The notes beneath the pieces are model-generated. The model worked only from the letters and a program-made list of their open reading frames with translations. It searched no databases and was not told the DNA's origin. Positions 1-8,370 of a DNA stretch of 8,858 bases are shown here, one piece after another; within the stretch, counting starts at the first letter, position 1; every line of letters starts with the position of its first letter. Both the position numbers and the translations under genes were made by a program. This stretch comes from Elusimicrobiota bacterium. Its GTDB lineage: Bacteria; Elusimicrobiota; UBA5214; JBBAAG01. Where the stretch lies: contig JBBAAG010000103.1 in assembly GCA_041658405.1 (NCBI GenBank), positions 1-8,858 on the forward strand. The letters are read 5' to 3'.

Positions 1-1
1 T

Positions 2-3000
2 GAAGGTGAGGTTAAGCTCGAAGGTAAGCTTGGGGGTATACTCACCGCACCGGTTGCAAAGTTAAATCTTTTCGGTAATGAAACATCATTGGGTAACATT
101 TCTTCCACAATAGATTATGCCGGGAGTGCGGATAATTATGTGGTGAACGCTAAAATGTATGCCGGAGATGAAAAAAAGGCAGGGGTAACGTTTGAATGCA
201 GGTTAACCCGTGATTTATGGGAAACTAAGAAGTTTATTATTAACCAACACGGGGGTAAGGTTGATATCTCTGCTGCCCTAAAAACTGATGATAAATCAGG
301 GACACAGAAGGTACTGGCTTTAAAAGCGGGGGTTGATAATTTTGCGGTTGGCCCCGCAAAAGTTTCAGCGGATATTGTGATCAACGGTTCATTAACCGGT
401 ACAAATGTTCTGGCGGCTGTCCTTACCGCGCAGAATGTTGCGGTTAATAAATACGGGATAAGCGATATCACCGGTAAGGTTGAGTACGCAGGGGGTAGGG
501 TTAACCTGCGGGATTGGTATTCCCGCGATGGTAAGTTGAAGTCTGCTTTGACATTAAACCTTAACGATTCAAATATTGCATTCACAGGGCAGTGTATAGC
601 TGACAATTTGCCGTTACAAATGTTTGTGTCAATGCTTAACCCGGAATTAGTGAAGAATGTTGGGGGTATGGTTGATAATACTCTAAACCTTACGGGTACT
701 GCGGAACGGCCTGTATTAAAGATTGATACTTCTGTACGTGAGGGGAGTTATGATAAACAAAAATTTGTGTGTACCGCAAAAAGTGTACTTGTAAAAAACA
801 TTGTCACCAGCCAGGTTAATTTTATACCTACCGGCGGGAAAAGTGTGGAGTTTAATCTTAACGCGGTGTATGGTAAAAATAATGAGTTGAAGGTTAAGGC
901 TGAACTTGACCGGCTGGAAGCTGCAAATATTGTTATCGAAGGTATTACCCTGGATTCTGTGGTTACAAAAAAACGTGTAGTGATTAATTCCGGGAAGTTT
1001 AATATTTTTAATGGTACGGTACTAATAGCAGAAGGTACTGAAGTGGGGTTTGATACTGCTAATAAAACAGGTAGTATGAAGGGAACGTATGTTATTAATT
1101 CCGAATTACGTAATATTTCGTTGGTACAACAACTGAATTTATACGGTAAAGCCGCGTTCAGGGGTGATTGGGTATATGATAACGTTAACGGGTTGAGGTT
1201 TGAGGCTTTAGCGTCAACAAAACGGTTTTGGGTTAATGAACACAATTTTGAGTATGGCAATATTCATTTTGCGTATTCCAAGAATATGATAATGTTTATG
1301 CCCGTGGATAATTCTGAATACCAGATTATGGGTGAACTTGAATTCAATAATTTACCGGAAGTTGTATTTAAAGACTTCGCGGTGAGAAATTATGACAGTG
1401 ATGTTGTATCAGTCAAAGGTACTATCGGGGGTAAGCAAAACAATTTGTCAATTCAAGGAAAAACGTTGCCCCTTGGTACGTTGACTGCATTGCTGAACCA
1501 AAAAATTAGTGTTACAGGTGATACTGTTTTTCATCTGATTATTTCAGGGACTCCGGAGTTAATGCTGCTAAACGGCAGGTTGGAATCAAATAACGGTACT
1601 ATCGCGAATTTGCCGTTTGAACGGTTAAACACGTTGTTCACAATACAGGGTACTGAGTTAAAGGTCAGGGATCTCTATATATCAAATAAGGACCTATACT
1701 TATTCACAGGGTCGGGGAATATGCAGTTGGCTTCAGGGAAGGATAAGGATAAAGGTATTACCGGGCCGGCAAGTATTAATGTTAAACTAGCTAATGGTAA
1801 CCTCCGGTTTTTGAAGAATATTTTTGGTATAGTAAAAAAATCTGATGGTATGATTGACGGTGAAGTTGAACTTAAAATTGATAATCTTCAACGTACGCGT
1901 GTGGATGGTAATCTCAGGATAACTAACTGTAATATCGCGTTAAAAGATGTGTTTAACCAGATTAACGGCTTAAATGTTGAGCTTACACTTAAAGATGATG
2001 AAGTAATTGTTGACCACGGGCATGCAAGGATCGGGAAGGGTGAACTCGGGCTTAGCGGGAAAGTCGAACTTGCGGGGTTTGGGATAAATAGGTATGATAT
2101 AAAGTTGAAAACGTTGACACAAACGGGTATCGCATTGAATGTACAGTGGCTGGCGATACCGAAATCTATGTTCTTTAAACGTGTATTTAATGTTCCGTCA
2201 ACAGGTGAAGCTATAGTGGATGTATCATTAGCCGGTACGGCATCAGCGCCTGTTATCCGTGGCCTTGTGGAGCTTAATAACGCAAGTTTTATTTATCCAC
2301 CATCCGAGAGTGCAGATACCGGGACTGCGCAGTTTGATGCTGCAGTATTGGATAATACAGTCTGGGATTTAGTGCTTAAGACCGGGCAGAATGTATGGTA
2401 TAAAAATGAAAATATTGACCTCCAGGCTAATGGACAGGTGGCGTTTGCTAACAGGACAAAAGATCTTAAGGTAAACGGTTTATTTGAATCCATACGCGGT
2501 AATGCTAATTATCTTGGGCGTAGTTTTGATATCCGCCGGGCAAGGCTGGAGATTGTTAATAATGAAACTTACCTGGAAGCCACAGCGGAAACTGAAGGTA
2601 ATATTATGACGCCTTCAGGTACAGAGGTTGCTACTAAGGTTACGATGAATATTGACCGTACAAGGATTGCTGAGATTAAACCACGGTTTTCCGCGCAGGA
2701 TTATCCTAATCTTCCGGAAGAAAAGGTTGTATTATACCTCTTTGGGTTTAGTGAAAAGTCGTTGGATATGCAAGGGCAGCAAACGAAGCTAAGGACGGAA
2801 GTTATACGTATGTTCGGGTCGAGTATTGCTGCGCCGTTTATGGAGACAATAGCAGCGCCGCTGGTTAATACCGGGATTGTTGATAAGGTTAAGGTAACAC
2901 AGACGGTTTCACGGCAGGCTACCACAGGGGATTCCGGGGTGCCGGTTGGTGATGATGCGCAGTCAGTATCATTCGCTGATTTTCTTAATGGAACAAAGAC

Positions 3001-3223
3001 GACATTTGAAAAGATAATTGCGCCGGATCTCGCGATAGGGTATAGTATGCAGTTTGCGGATAAGTTAAGTTTATGGCATGAAGTTGAGTTGTCATACAAA
3101 TGGAAACAGTTGTTGTTTAAAGGAACTATTAAGGATAAAAGCATATTTTTTTCTAACGATGCTGAACGCAGGATTTCAATTGAACATGTTGAACGTTTTG
3201 GCGGATGGGAAGAAGAGAAGTAG
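2..3223 (+). CDS. tamB: TamB-family translocation/assembly protein, 5' end missing
   Basis: This is the C-terminal 1073 residues of a TamB (DUF490, AsmA-like) protein. The frame is open back to the first bases of the window with no stop, so the true start lies upstream; the TTG at 89 is internal. The visible part is a long series of short beta-strand repeats with Gly/Asn/Asp turns, as expected of the beta-taco groove that spans the periplasm. The last ~400 residues match the TamB C-terminal domain: YLEATAETEGN near visible residue 857, PEEKVVLYLFG near 905, and a stretch with FGSSIAAPF followed by GIVDKVKVTQ. Known TamB proteins are anchored in the inner membrane and act with an Omp85 protein in outer-membrane protein assembly, or in phospholipid transport. 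bamA follows after 16 bases, so co-transcription and a BamA partner are likely. The family call is firm; the exact role is inferred. Confidence 0.9.
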   Translation, partial: EGEVKLEGKLGGILTAPVAKLNLFGNETSLGNISSTIDYAGSADNYVVNAKMYAGDEKKAGVTFECRLTRDLWETKKFIINQHGGKVDISAALKTDDKSGTQKVLALKAGVDNFAVGPAKVSADIVINGSLTGTNVLAAVLTAQNVAVNKYGISDITGKVEYAGGRVNLRDWYSRDGKLKSALTLNLNDSNIAFTGQCIADNLPLQMFVSMLNPELVKNVGGMVDNTLNLTGTAERPVLKIDTSVREGSYDKQKFVCTAKSVLVKNIVTSQVNFIPTGGKSVEFNLNAVYGKNNELKVKAELDRLEAANIVIEGITLDSVVTKKRVVINSGKFNIFNGTVLIAEGTEVGFDTANKTGSMKGTYVINSELRNISLVQQLNLYGKAAFRGDWVYDNVNGLRFEALASTKRFWVNEHNFEYGNIHFAYSKNMIMFMPVDNSEYQIMGELEFNNLPEVVFKDFAVRNYDSDVVSVKGTIGGKQNNLSIQGKTLPLGTLTALLNQKISVTGDTVFHLIISGTPELMLLNGRLESNNGTIANLPFERLNTLFTIQGTELKVRDLYISNKDLYLFTGSGNMQLASGKDKDKGITGPASINVKLANGNLRFLKNIFGIVKKSDGMIDGEVELKIDNLQRTRVDGNLRITNCNIALKDVFNQINGLNVELTLKDDEVIVDHGHARIGKGELGLSGKVELAGFGINRYDIKLKTLTQTGIALNVQWLAIPKSMFFKRVFNVPSTGEAIVDVSLAGTASAPVIRGLVELNNASFIYPPSESADTGTAQFDAAVLDNTVWDLVLKTGQNVWYKNENIDLQANGQVAFANRTKDLKVNGLFESIRGNANYLGRSFDIRRARLEIVNNETYLEATAETEGNIMTPSGTEVATKVTMNIDRTRIAEIKPRFSAQDYPNLPEEKVVLYLFGFSEKSLDMQGQQTKLRTEVIRMFGSSIAAPFMETIAAPLVNTGIVDKVKVTQTVSRQATTGDSGVPVGDDAQSVSFADFLNGTKTTFEKIIAPDLAIGYSMQFADKLSLWHEVELSYKWKQLLFKGTIKDKSIFFSNDAERRISIEHVERFGGWEEEK

Positions 3224-3239
3224 GGGATAAAAAAAGAAG

Positions 3240-5522
3240 ATGTTTACTAAAGAAAAAATTTGTGTGGTTGTGTTATTGTTGGCATTAAGCTCTGTTTTTC
3301 CGGGAACTGCGTATTCTGAAGGCGAGACAAAAAAAATTACGGATATCGTTATCACCGGGACTAAGACGTTATCTGTCCGCGCAGTGCTTGACCAGTTGAA
3401 GATCCAAAAGGGTAGTGTTGTGAATGAGGATGTGGTTAAGGAAGAAACACAGAGGTTACTGGAACATGAAGGTATAGAAGACGCTGTACCCGAGATCATA
3501 GAAGTACCTGCGCAGGGTAAACAAAAAGCTAGGGTGAAACTTGTATTCGCAATAACCGAACGCCCGATGATTGCGGATATCAAATTTAAGGGGAATAAAC
3601 AGTTCTCTGACGGAAAAATTAAGGGGGATATTTCATTAAAGAAAAAAGGGTATTACAATTTTGTTAAGGCAGAAGCTGACCGCGAAAAAATATTGTCATT
3701 ATACCGCGAGAAAGGTTTTGCGGACTGCGAAGTTGAATATTCCACGGTAGACGATGTTAAGGCAACAAATAAGGTTCTAACGTTCCTTATTACCGAAGGG
3801 AAAAGGATTCAAATTAAAGATGTTGCCTTTAAAGGGAATAAGGTATACAAGAATTCAAAACTTATTAAGTTAATGCAGACCAAGAAAAAACAGTATTTTA
3901 AACAGGATGTCTTTGATAAAGATAAGGATGAGATCGTTAAGTTCTATAAAAACAACGGGTTTCTTGATATGCAGCTGCTTGAGCCGGAGTTTAAGTATAA
4001 CGAAGAACGTACTGAGACTGTATTAACCATTGCCGTAGAAGAAGGCGCGAAGTATGTAGTTGGGGAGATTAGTTTTTATGGTAATGAGGTGTTGAAGGAA
4101 AAAGATCTGCGTATTTTGTTGTTATACAAAAAAGGACAGGTGTTCAGCCAGGAAAAGTTTGAAGCCAGCCAGATGATGCTCCAGCAGTCTTATGCGGACA
4201 GCGGGTACCTCCGCGCGCAGGTTGTCCCTGAAATTGTGCAGAGTTCGGATACCGGTAAAGTTAGTGTGGTATATAATATCACGGAGAACGGGATTGTTTA
4301 TGTAAACAACATTTATGTTGACGGGAATACGTATACCAAAACATATGTTATTGAACGTGAAGTATTATTGAAACCCGGCAGCCCGATGCTGGCAAGTAAG
4401 GTACGGCGTACGATGGAACGGTTATATAATCTTGGTTTTTTGGAAGACGCAAAAGTTGACTTCCAGCCGACAGAGAGCCCTGATAAAGTAGATGCTGTGT
4501 TCATGGTATCTGAAGGACAACCCGGGATGATGTCCGCAGGGATGGGTTATTCTTCTACTGACAAATTATTGGGTACGCTGCAGGTACAGCATATGAACAT
4601 TTTTGGGTATGGTTACCGGCTTAACCTCTTATGGGAGTTCGGTGAACGCCGGCAGAATTATGAGATAAGTTTTACGGATCCGTGGTTTTTGGGGAAATCA
4701 ATGTCGTTTACCACAAATATTTTTAATACAACACGCCAGCAGTATTACGGGACAGAAGCTAATGCTTATAAAGAGTTAAGAAAAGGCGTGGCATTACTGT
4801 TAAGCCCAAGAATATCTGAGTACCTGTCTTTGAGTACAGGGTATTCGTATGAACAAGTAGAATTTACGGATATCATGGCGGATTATGCGGATAAAATATA
4901 TTTTTCGCCTGATGTTTCAAAACTAACTTTTGGTGTTGCCTATGATACCCGTGACAATGTTTTTGACCCGAATAAAGGTTCAAGGAACGCGTTGTCATTG
5001 CAGGTGGCAGGCGGGCCGCTGGGAGCGGAAGCGCATTTTTATAAGCCTATATACTCAACAGTATGGTTTTTCCCGACAATATGGAAACTTGTGTTTTCAT
5101 TAAGCGCGCGGGCAGGGTATGTTTCGCAGTTTATGGAACCTGATAAGCAATTGTTGAGTGAGTATTTCCATATCGGCGGAGGGGATAGTGTGCGCGGGTA
5201 TGATTACGGCGAGATCGGCCCTGCGGGTGGGAGTAAGTATATGACTGTGTGTAATCTTGAGTACAAATTCCCGTTGGCAATGGAAAAAGGTAAGACAATG
5301 CTTCAGGGTGCGATCTTCGCGGATATCGGCGGTGCATGGGCACGGCCGGATGATATTACGATGAGTATCGGTAGTTCTCCGACTGAACTTAAGGCCGGGG
5401 TGGGGTTTGGGATAAGGATTACTACACCAGTGTTTCCGTTACGGTTCGACTGGGGTTTACCTCTGAACAAACCGGGGGTTAACCAAATGCAGTTTTATTT
5501 TACTATAGGGAATATGTTCTAA
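3240..5522 (+). CDS. bamA: BamA, outer membrane protein assembly factor (Omp85)
   Basis: Complete 760-residue BamA, the central insertase of the BAM complex that folds beta-barrel proteins into the outer membrane. A signal peptide spans residues 1-26 (Lys-containing n-region, hydrophobic VVVLLLAL, cleavage fitting AYS/E). Five POTRA domains follow at about 32-109, 110-189, 190-271, 272-352 and 353-428, each with the IxxIxfxGN-type opening strand (IKFKGNKQF, VAFKGNKVY, ISFYGNEVL, IYVDGNTYT). The 16-strand barrel runs from about 430 to the end. It contains FTDPWF (478-483), the loop-6 lid motif VRGY (651-654, preceded by GGGDS) and a C-terminal Phe in QFYFTIGNMF, which fits a beta-signal. Length and architecture are normal. 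The start is ATG with only a weak purine-rich ribosome site (AGGGGA, 12 bases upstream), so coupling to tamB translation is plausible. Confidence 0.97.
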   Translation: MFTKEKICVVVLLLALSSVFPGTAYSEGETKKITDIVITGTKTLSVRAVLDQLKIQKGSVVNEDVVKEETQRLLEHEGIEDAVPEIIEVPAQGKQKARVKLVFAITERPMIADIKFKGNKQFSDGKIKGDISLKKKGYYNFVKAEADREKILSLYREKGFADCEVEYSTVDDVKATNKVLTFLITEGKRIQIKDVAFKGNKVYKNSKLIKLMQTKKKQYFKQDVFDKDKDEIVKFYKNNGFLDMQLLEPEFKYNEERTETVLTIAVEEGAKYVVGEISFYGNEVLKEKDLRILLLYKKGQVFSQEKFEASQMMLQQSYADSGYLRAQVVPEIVQSSDTGKVSVVYNITENGIVYVNNIYVDGNTYTKTYVIEREVLLKPGSPMLASKVRRTMERLYNLGFLEDAKVDFQPTESPDKVDAVFMVSEGQPGMMSAGMGYSSTDKLLGTLQVQHMNIFGYGYRLNLLWEFGERRQNYEISFTDPWFLGKSMSFTTNIFNTTRQQYYGTEANAYKELRKGVALLLSPRISEYLSLSTGYSYEQVEFTDIMADYADKIYFSPDVSKLTFGVAYDTRDNVFDPNKGSRNALSLQVAGGPLGAEAHFYKPIYSTVWFFPTIWKLVFSLSARAGYVSQFMEPDKQLLSEYFHIGGGDSVRGYDYGEIGPAGGSKYMTVCNLEYKFPLAMEKGKTMLQGAIFADIGGAWARPDDITMSIGSSPTELKAGVGFGIRITTPVFPLRFDWGLPLNKPGVNQMQFYFTIGNMF

Positions 5523-5528
5523 ATCATT

Positions 5529-5537
5529 TGGTATAAT
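5529..5537 (+). promoter_or_regulatory. Extended -10 promoter element directly before skp/ompH
   Basis: The bases TGGTATAAT match the extended -10 consensus TGnTATAAT at every defined position. The hexamer is 5532-5537 and ends 7 bases before the ATG at 5545. Transcription would therefore be expected to begin at about 5543-5545, on or next to the start codon. No good -35 hexamer is visible 17 bases upstream (around 5509-5514), but extended -10 promoters often do without one. There is no Shine-Dalgarno sequence in the 22-base gap, which fits a leaderless or nearly leaderless message. This is a prediction from sequence only. Confidence 0.5.
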
Positions 5538-5544
5538 TGTTTTT

Positions 5545-6447
5545 ATGAACAATAGGCTGTTAAGAAATTTTTTGAGTGTACTGGTTACCGCAACCACGGT
5601 ATGTTTCTTTGGCAGAATAATATTCGGGCTGGATTTACCATTGAACCCCGGGGATTATAAGCCAAAAATAATTATTGGTTTTGTTGATATGGAAAAAGTG
5701 TGTAATTCACTTGAAGAAACAAAGGTGGAAGAAGAAAAAGTTCAGCATATGATCAACAAGCAGCGCGGGGAAGTTGAGAAACGCAAAGCTGAACTTGATA
5801 CCCTGAAAACCGAGATTGACAGCATTGAGATCGAGCTTGCATCAACTCCTAAGACTATACTTATGGCGTCACTACAAAAAAATTCTACACAGCAGCAACA
5901 GGTACAAGAAACTGATGTCGTCGTAACGTCAACGATAACTGCTGTAGCACAGGATCCTACGCAATTACCCGGGATGGTTACAACAGCACCCACAACTGCT
6001 GACAGGCAAAAGGATAGCGCGGATATCGCGGATATTACCGCGCAGGATGTTGCGGAGAATGAACAAAAACAAGTGCAGGAAGTAACTCCGGTGGAAACAA
6101 AACCAACAGCGGAACAGCAGGTTGAATCTTTACAACAAACGGTGATTAAGAGTAACGAGGAAACTGTGAACCAGTTACGCGAAAAAATTAAAGCCAAACG
6201 CAGCGAGTATTTGCAGAAGGAAAAGGAAGTAGCGGAATATGTTCAGTCGTCCAGCCAGGAATTGAAGAATCTTAAACGGTCATGTTCACAGGTGGTTTAT
6301 GGGAAGATATATGACGCATTAATTGAAGTAGCGGAAGAGGAAGGCGTAGATCTTATCCTTGATAAAACGCATATATTATTCGGCGGGAAAGGTGTGGATC
6401 TCACTGATAATATAATAAAGTACGTAAAACAGCAGGGTATGCAGTGA
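5545..6447 (+). CDS. skp: Skp/OmpH-family periplasmic chaperone with a long tip insertion
   Basis: A 300-residue protein of the OmpH/Skp family, periplasmic chaperones that hold unfolded outer-membrane proteins on their way to BamA. A hydrophobic N-terminus (about residues 5-28) looks like a signal peptide or anchor; the cleavage site is unclear. The family core is split. IIIGFVDMEKV at 42-52 is the first core strand. A charged helix to about 100 forms one arm, a second helix from about 193 to 265 forms the other, and VDLILDKTHILF (268-279) with GVDLTDNIIKYV (283-294) is the usual OmpH ending. Between the arms lies a Gln/Thr/Val/Ala-rich segment (about 105-190) absent from ordinary ~160-residue Skp. 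The gene sits 22 bases after bamA and 19 before lpxD, the classic order. No Shine-Dalgarno precedes the ATG. The family call is good; the chaperone role rests on homology and context. Confidence 0.88.
   Translation: MNNRLLRNFLSVLVTATTVCFFGRIIFGLDLPLNPGDYKPKIIIGFVDMEKVCNSLEETKVEEEKVQHMINKQRGEVEKRKAELDTLKTEIDSIEIELASTPKTILMASLQKNSTQQQQVQETDVVVTSTITAVAQDPTQLPGMVTTAPTTADRQKDSADIADITAQDVAENEQKQVQEVTPVETKPTAEQQVESLQQTVIKSNEETVNQLREKIKAKRSEYLQKEKEVAEYVQSSSQELKNLKRSCSQVVYGKIYDALIEVAEEEGVDLILDKTHILFGGKGVDLTDNIIKYVKQQGMQ
5857..6114 (+). other. Low-complexity insertion within skp/ompH
   Basis: This in-frame segment encodes about residues 105-190 of the Skp/OmpH protein. It is rich in Gln, Thr, Val, Ala and Asp/Glu and poor in aromatics, with a run of four Gln at 116-119 and a small tandem DNA duplication at 6019-6036 (GCGGATATC then GCGGATATT). 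It falls where the two long helices of Skp would turn at the tip of the tentacle. The flanking charged helices keep their coiled-coil character, so it reads as an inserted disordered loop, not a frameshift. Boundaries are approximate. Confidence 0.6.
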
Positions 6448-6455
6448 GTAATGAC

Positions 6456-6460
6456 AGGTG
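6456..6460 (+). promoter_or_regulatory. Shine-Dalgarno site that sets the lpxD start
   Basis: AGGTG at 6456-6460 pairs with the 3' end of 16S rRNA (anti-SD CACCT) and leaves a 6-base spacer to the ATG at 6467. This favours 6467 over the in-frame GTG at 6458, which overlaps the site itself and would add only three residues. Confidence 0.65.
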
Positions 6461-6466
6461 TTTAAA

Positions 6467-7507
6467 ATGAAGTTTACTGCCAGAGAAATTGCAAACATTA
6501 CCGGCGGGATTGTTGCCGATAAGGATGGTATTGCAGATAAGGTCGTAATCACCGCAGTTGCAGATATTACCAGTGCCGGTGAGGGGCAACTCGCGTTCTG
6601 CGTTGATACCGTAAAATACAATTCGGTATTGCAGTCAACAAAAGCTGCAGCAGTGCTAGTCCCCGAAGATGTTAAGGATGGCAGTAAATCAACGCTATTT
6701 ATTATAGTGAAAAAACCGTATCAAGCGTTTGTTAAGGTTTTAAATATAATTGATACTGAGAAAAAAAAGGATGTTATACCGCCTACTGGTATTGCCGCCG
6801 GTGCGATTGTACATCCATCAGCTAAGTTCGGAATTAATGTCAGTATAGGTACAGGGACAGTTGTTGAACACGATGTGGTGATTGGGGATAATGTAAAAAT
6901 CCTGCCCTTATGCTATATCGGCCCAAATGTTGTTATCGGGAATGATTGTTTACTTTACGCGCGGGTAACAATATGCAATGATACCGTTATTGGGGAGAGG
7001 GTAGTGATAAATCCGGGTGCGGTACTCGGGGGTGACGGGTACGGGTTTATTCCAACAAAAGATACACCCATAAAAATCCCGCAGGTTGGCTGTGTAAAAG
7101 TGGGTAATGATGTGGAGATCGGTGCGAATTGCGCGATTGATCGCGCAACACTTGGTGCTACAGTAATTGGTGATGGCACCAAAATTGATAATCTTGTACA
7201 TATCGCGCATAATGTGGCTATAGGAAAAAATTGTCTTATAACTGCACAAGTGTGTATTGCCGGATCAACTGTTCTTGGTGACCGCGTAGTTATCGGCGGA
7301 CAAGCTGGGATTGTTGACCACGTAAATGTTGGGGATGATGTCAATATTGTCGGGCAAACAGGTGTTGTGCAGGATGTACCTTCAGGATCTGTGATGTCTG
7401 GGTTCCCTGCAAGGCAGCACAAGGATGCTCTAAAAATATATACTATTACTGCAAAACTCCCGGAAATATACGAAGTGGTGAAAAAGTTCATCAAAAAAAA
7501 TGATTGA
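6467..7507 (+). CDS. lpxD: LpxD, UDP-3-O-acylglucosamine N-acyltransferase
   Basis: Complete LpxD of 346 residues from the ATG at 6467 (E. coli LpxD has 341). It transfers a 3-hydroxyacyl chain from acyl carrier protein to the 2-amine of UDP-3-O-acylglucosamine, the third step of lipid A synthesis, in the cytoplasm. The N-terminal uridine-binding domain spans about 1-105; the family's aromatic pair appears as F44 and Y51, one residue further apart than in E. coli. Residues ~113-305 are hexapeptide repeats ([IV]GxxxxI type) forming a left-handed beta-helix. The catalytic His is H248 in HIAHNVAIG (E. coli H239), and H285 matches E. coli H276, both offset by nine. A C-terminal helix runs from about 318. 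It follows skp by 19 bases, the classic order, and its end overlaps the next gene by 8 bases. Identification is secure. Confidence 0.97.
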   Translation: MKFTAREIANITGGIVADKDGIADKVVITAVADITSAGEGQLAFCVDTVKYNSVLQSTKAAAVLVPEDVKDGSKSTLFIIVKKPYQAFVKVLNIIDTEKKKDVIPPTGIAAGAIVHPSAKFGINVSIGTGTVVEHDVVIGDNVKILPLCYIGPNVVIGNDCLLYARVTICNDTVIGERVVINPGAVLGGDGYGFIPTKDTPIKIPQVGCVKVGNDVEIGANCAIDRATLGATVIGDGTKIDNLVHIAHNVAIGKNCLITAQVCIAGSTVLGDRVVIGGQAGIVDHVNVGDDVNIVGQTGVVQDVPSGSVMSGFPARQHKDALKIYTITAKLPEIYEVVKKFIKKND

Positions 7508-8354
7508 TTGCCACACACATTTTATTACCGTCTGGGAAAAAGATGAGTTTAATATAGAAATGCTGGTCAGGCACATGGACGAGCTTGAGATTGAAAAGTT
7601 TTGTGTCCTGCCAAGCACAAGCCCGGAAAATCCGTATTTTATTAATACCACAGAAGATGTCTTAGCGGCATACAAAAAGTTTCCGGACCGCATAATCCCG
7701 TTTTGCGATGTAGACCCCAGAAAAGGCAAAAATCATCCGTCCACCGATTTCACGTGGATACTTAAACATTATAAAGACCTTGGCTGCCGCGGGTTGGGCG
7801 AGATGACTGCGAACCTGTATTTTGATGATCCGTTATGCAAAAATTTGTATTACCATTGCGGGAAAGCGGGGTTGCCTATAACGTTTCACTTATACACACG
7901 TTTTGGCGGTTCCTACGGCTTAATTGACGGCCTACATATGCCGAGGTTAGAGAAGTGTTTACAGGAATTCCCGGAGACTGTATTCCTAGGCCACGCAATG
8001 GCGTTTTGGTCGGAGATAAGCGCGGATGTTACTGATCAAACCCGGGGAGGGTATCCCAAAGGTAAAGTCACCGCACCGGGTAAACTTGCGGAATTACTCA
8101 AGAAATACCCTAATCTCTATGGCGATATCTCCGCAGGGTCGGGGTTTAACGCTATCACCCGGGATATGGATTACTGTTACAAATTCCTTACCGAATTCCA
8201 GGATAAACTCGTATTTGGTACTGACATCTGTCATCCCGTCCAGGATTGTCCTATAGTATGCTTTTTCCGTAATGCTTTAAAAAACGGTAAGATAACAAAA
8301 ACTGTGTATGATAAGATTACGGAAGATAATATTAAACGCGTATTAGCGATTTAA
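7500..8354 (+). CDS. Metal-dependent amidohydrolase-like TIM-barrel protein, copy 1
   Basis: A 284-residue soluble protein with no signal peptide, resembling the Amidohydro_2 family (PF04909), TIM-barrel enzymes that include metal-dependent hydrolases and decarboxylases. Likely metal or active-site residues are visible in family order: H5 and H7 in DCHTHF (the HxH motif after strand 1), E101 in GLGEMT, H130 in PITFH, H165 in GHAMAF and D242 in GTDICHP. The substrate cannot be told from sequence. The ATG lies inside the end of lpxD (8-base overlap) and has no Shine-Dalgarno sequence; the frame opens only at 7482 and holds no other start, so translational coupling to lpxD is likely. A close paralogue starts at 8425 with the same first seven codons. 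Family call is fairly good; any role in lipid A or envelope biology is only inferred from position. Confidence 0.85.
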   Translation: MIDCHTHFITVWEKDEFNIEMLVRHMDELEIEKFCVLPSTSPENPYFINTTEDVLAAYKKFPDRIIPFCDVDPRKGKNHPSTDFTWILKHYKDLGCRGLGEMTANLYFDDPLCKNLYYHCGKAGLPITFHLYTRFGGSYGLIDGLHMPRLEKCLQEFPETVFLGHAMAFWSEISADVTDQTRGGYPKGKVTAPGKLAELLKKYPNLYGDISAGSGFNAITRDMDYCYKFLTEFQDKLVFGTDICHPVQDCPIVCFFRNALKNGKITKTVYDKITEDNIKRVLAI

Positions 8355-8370
8355 CAACCCGCGGTATTTT

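Noticed and set aside
89..91. TTG as the start of the tamB gene
   Set aside because: The frame continues upstream to the first bases with typical TamB-like repeat sequence (GKLGGILTAPVAKL), so the gene is cut by the window edge.
136..1260. Long open frames on the minus strand inside tamB (136-606, 748-1260), with similar ones at 2701-3144, 5742-6197 and 6955-7518
   Set aside because: They lie wholly or almost wholly opposite well-identified genes, have Ser/Cys/Pro-rich shadow composition and show no recognisable family.
31..1440. Recurrent GGGGGTA word in tamB (five occurrences seen by eye) as a possible uptake or recombination signal
   Set aside because: Every case is in frame and encodes Gly-Gly followed by another residue in the beta-repeats, so codon preference explains it; other Gly-Gly pairs use different codons.
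5602..5604. Cys20 of the Skp/OmpH protein as a lipoprotein lipobox
   Set aside because: The residues before it (TTV) do not fit the lipobox, which needs a small residue such as Ala, Gly or Ser just before Cys.
6458..6460. GTG as the lpxD start
   Set aside because: It overlaps the AGGTG ribosome site that is properly spaced for the ATG at 6467, and LpxD proteins normally begin at about the later position.
6451..6465. Four-codon open frame (ATG to TAA) between skp and lpxD
   Set aside because: It is too short to support as a gene, has no ribosome site of its own, and overlaps the lpxD Shine-Dalgarno sequence.
8026..8256. Open frame on the + strand within amidohydrolase copy 1
   Set aside because: It is out of frame inside a gene with conserved motifs throughout, and its translation shows no recognisable features.
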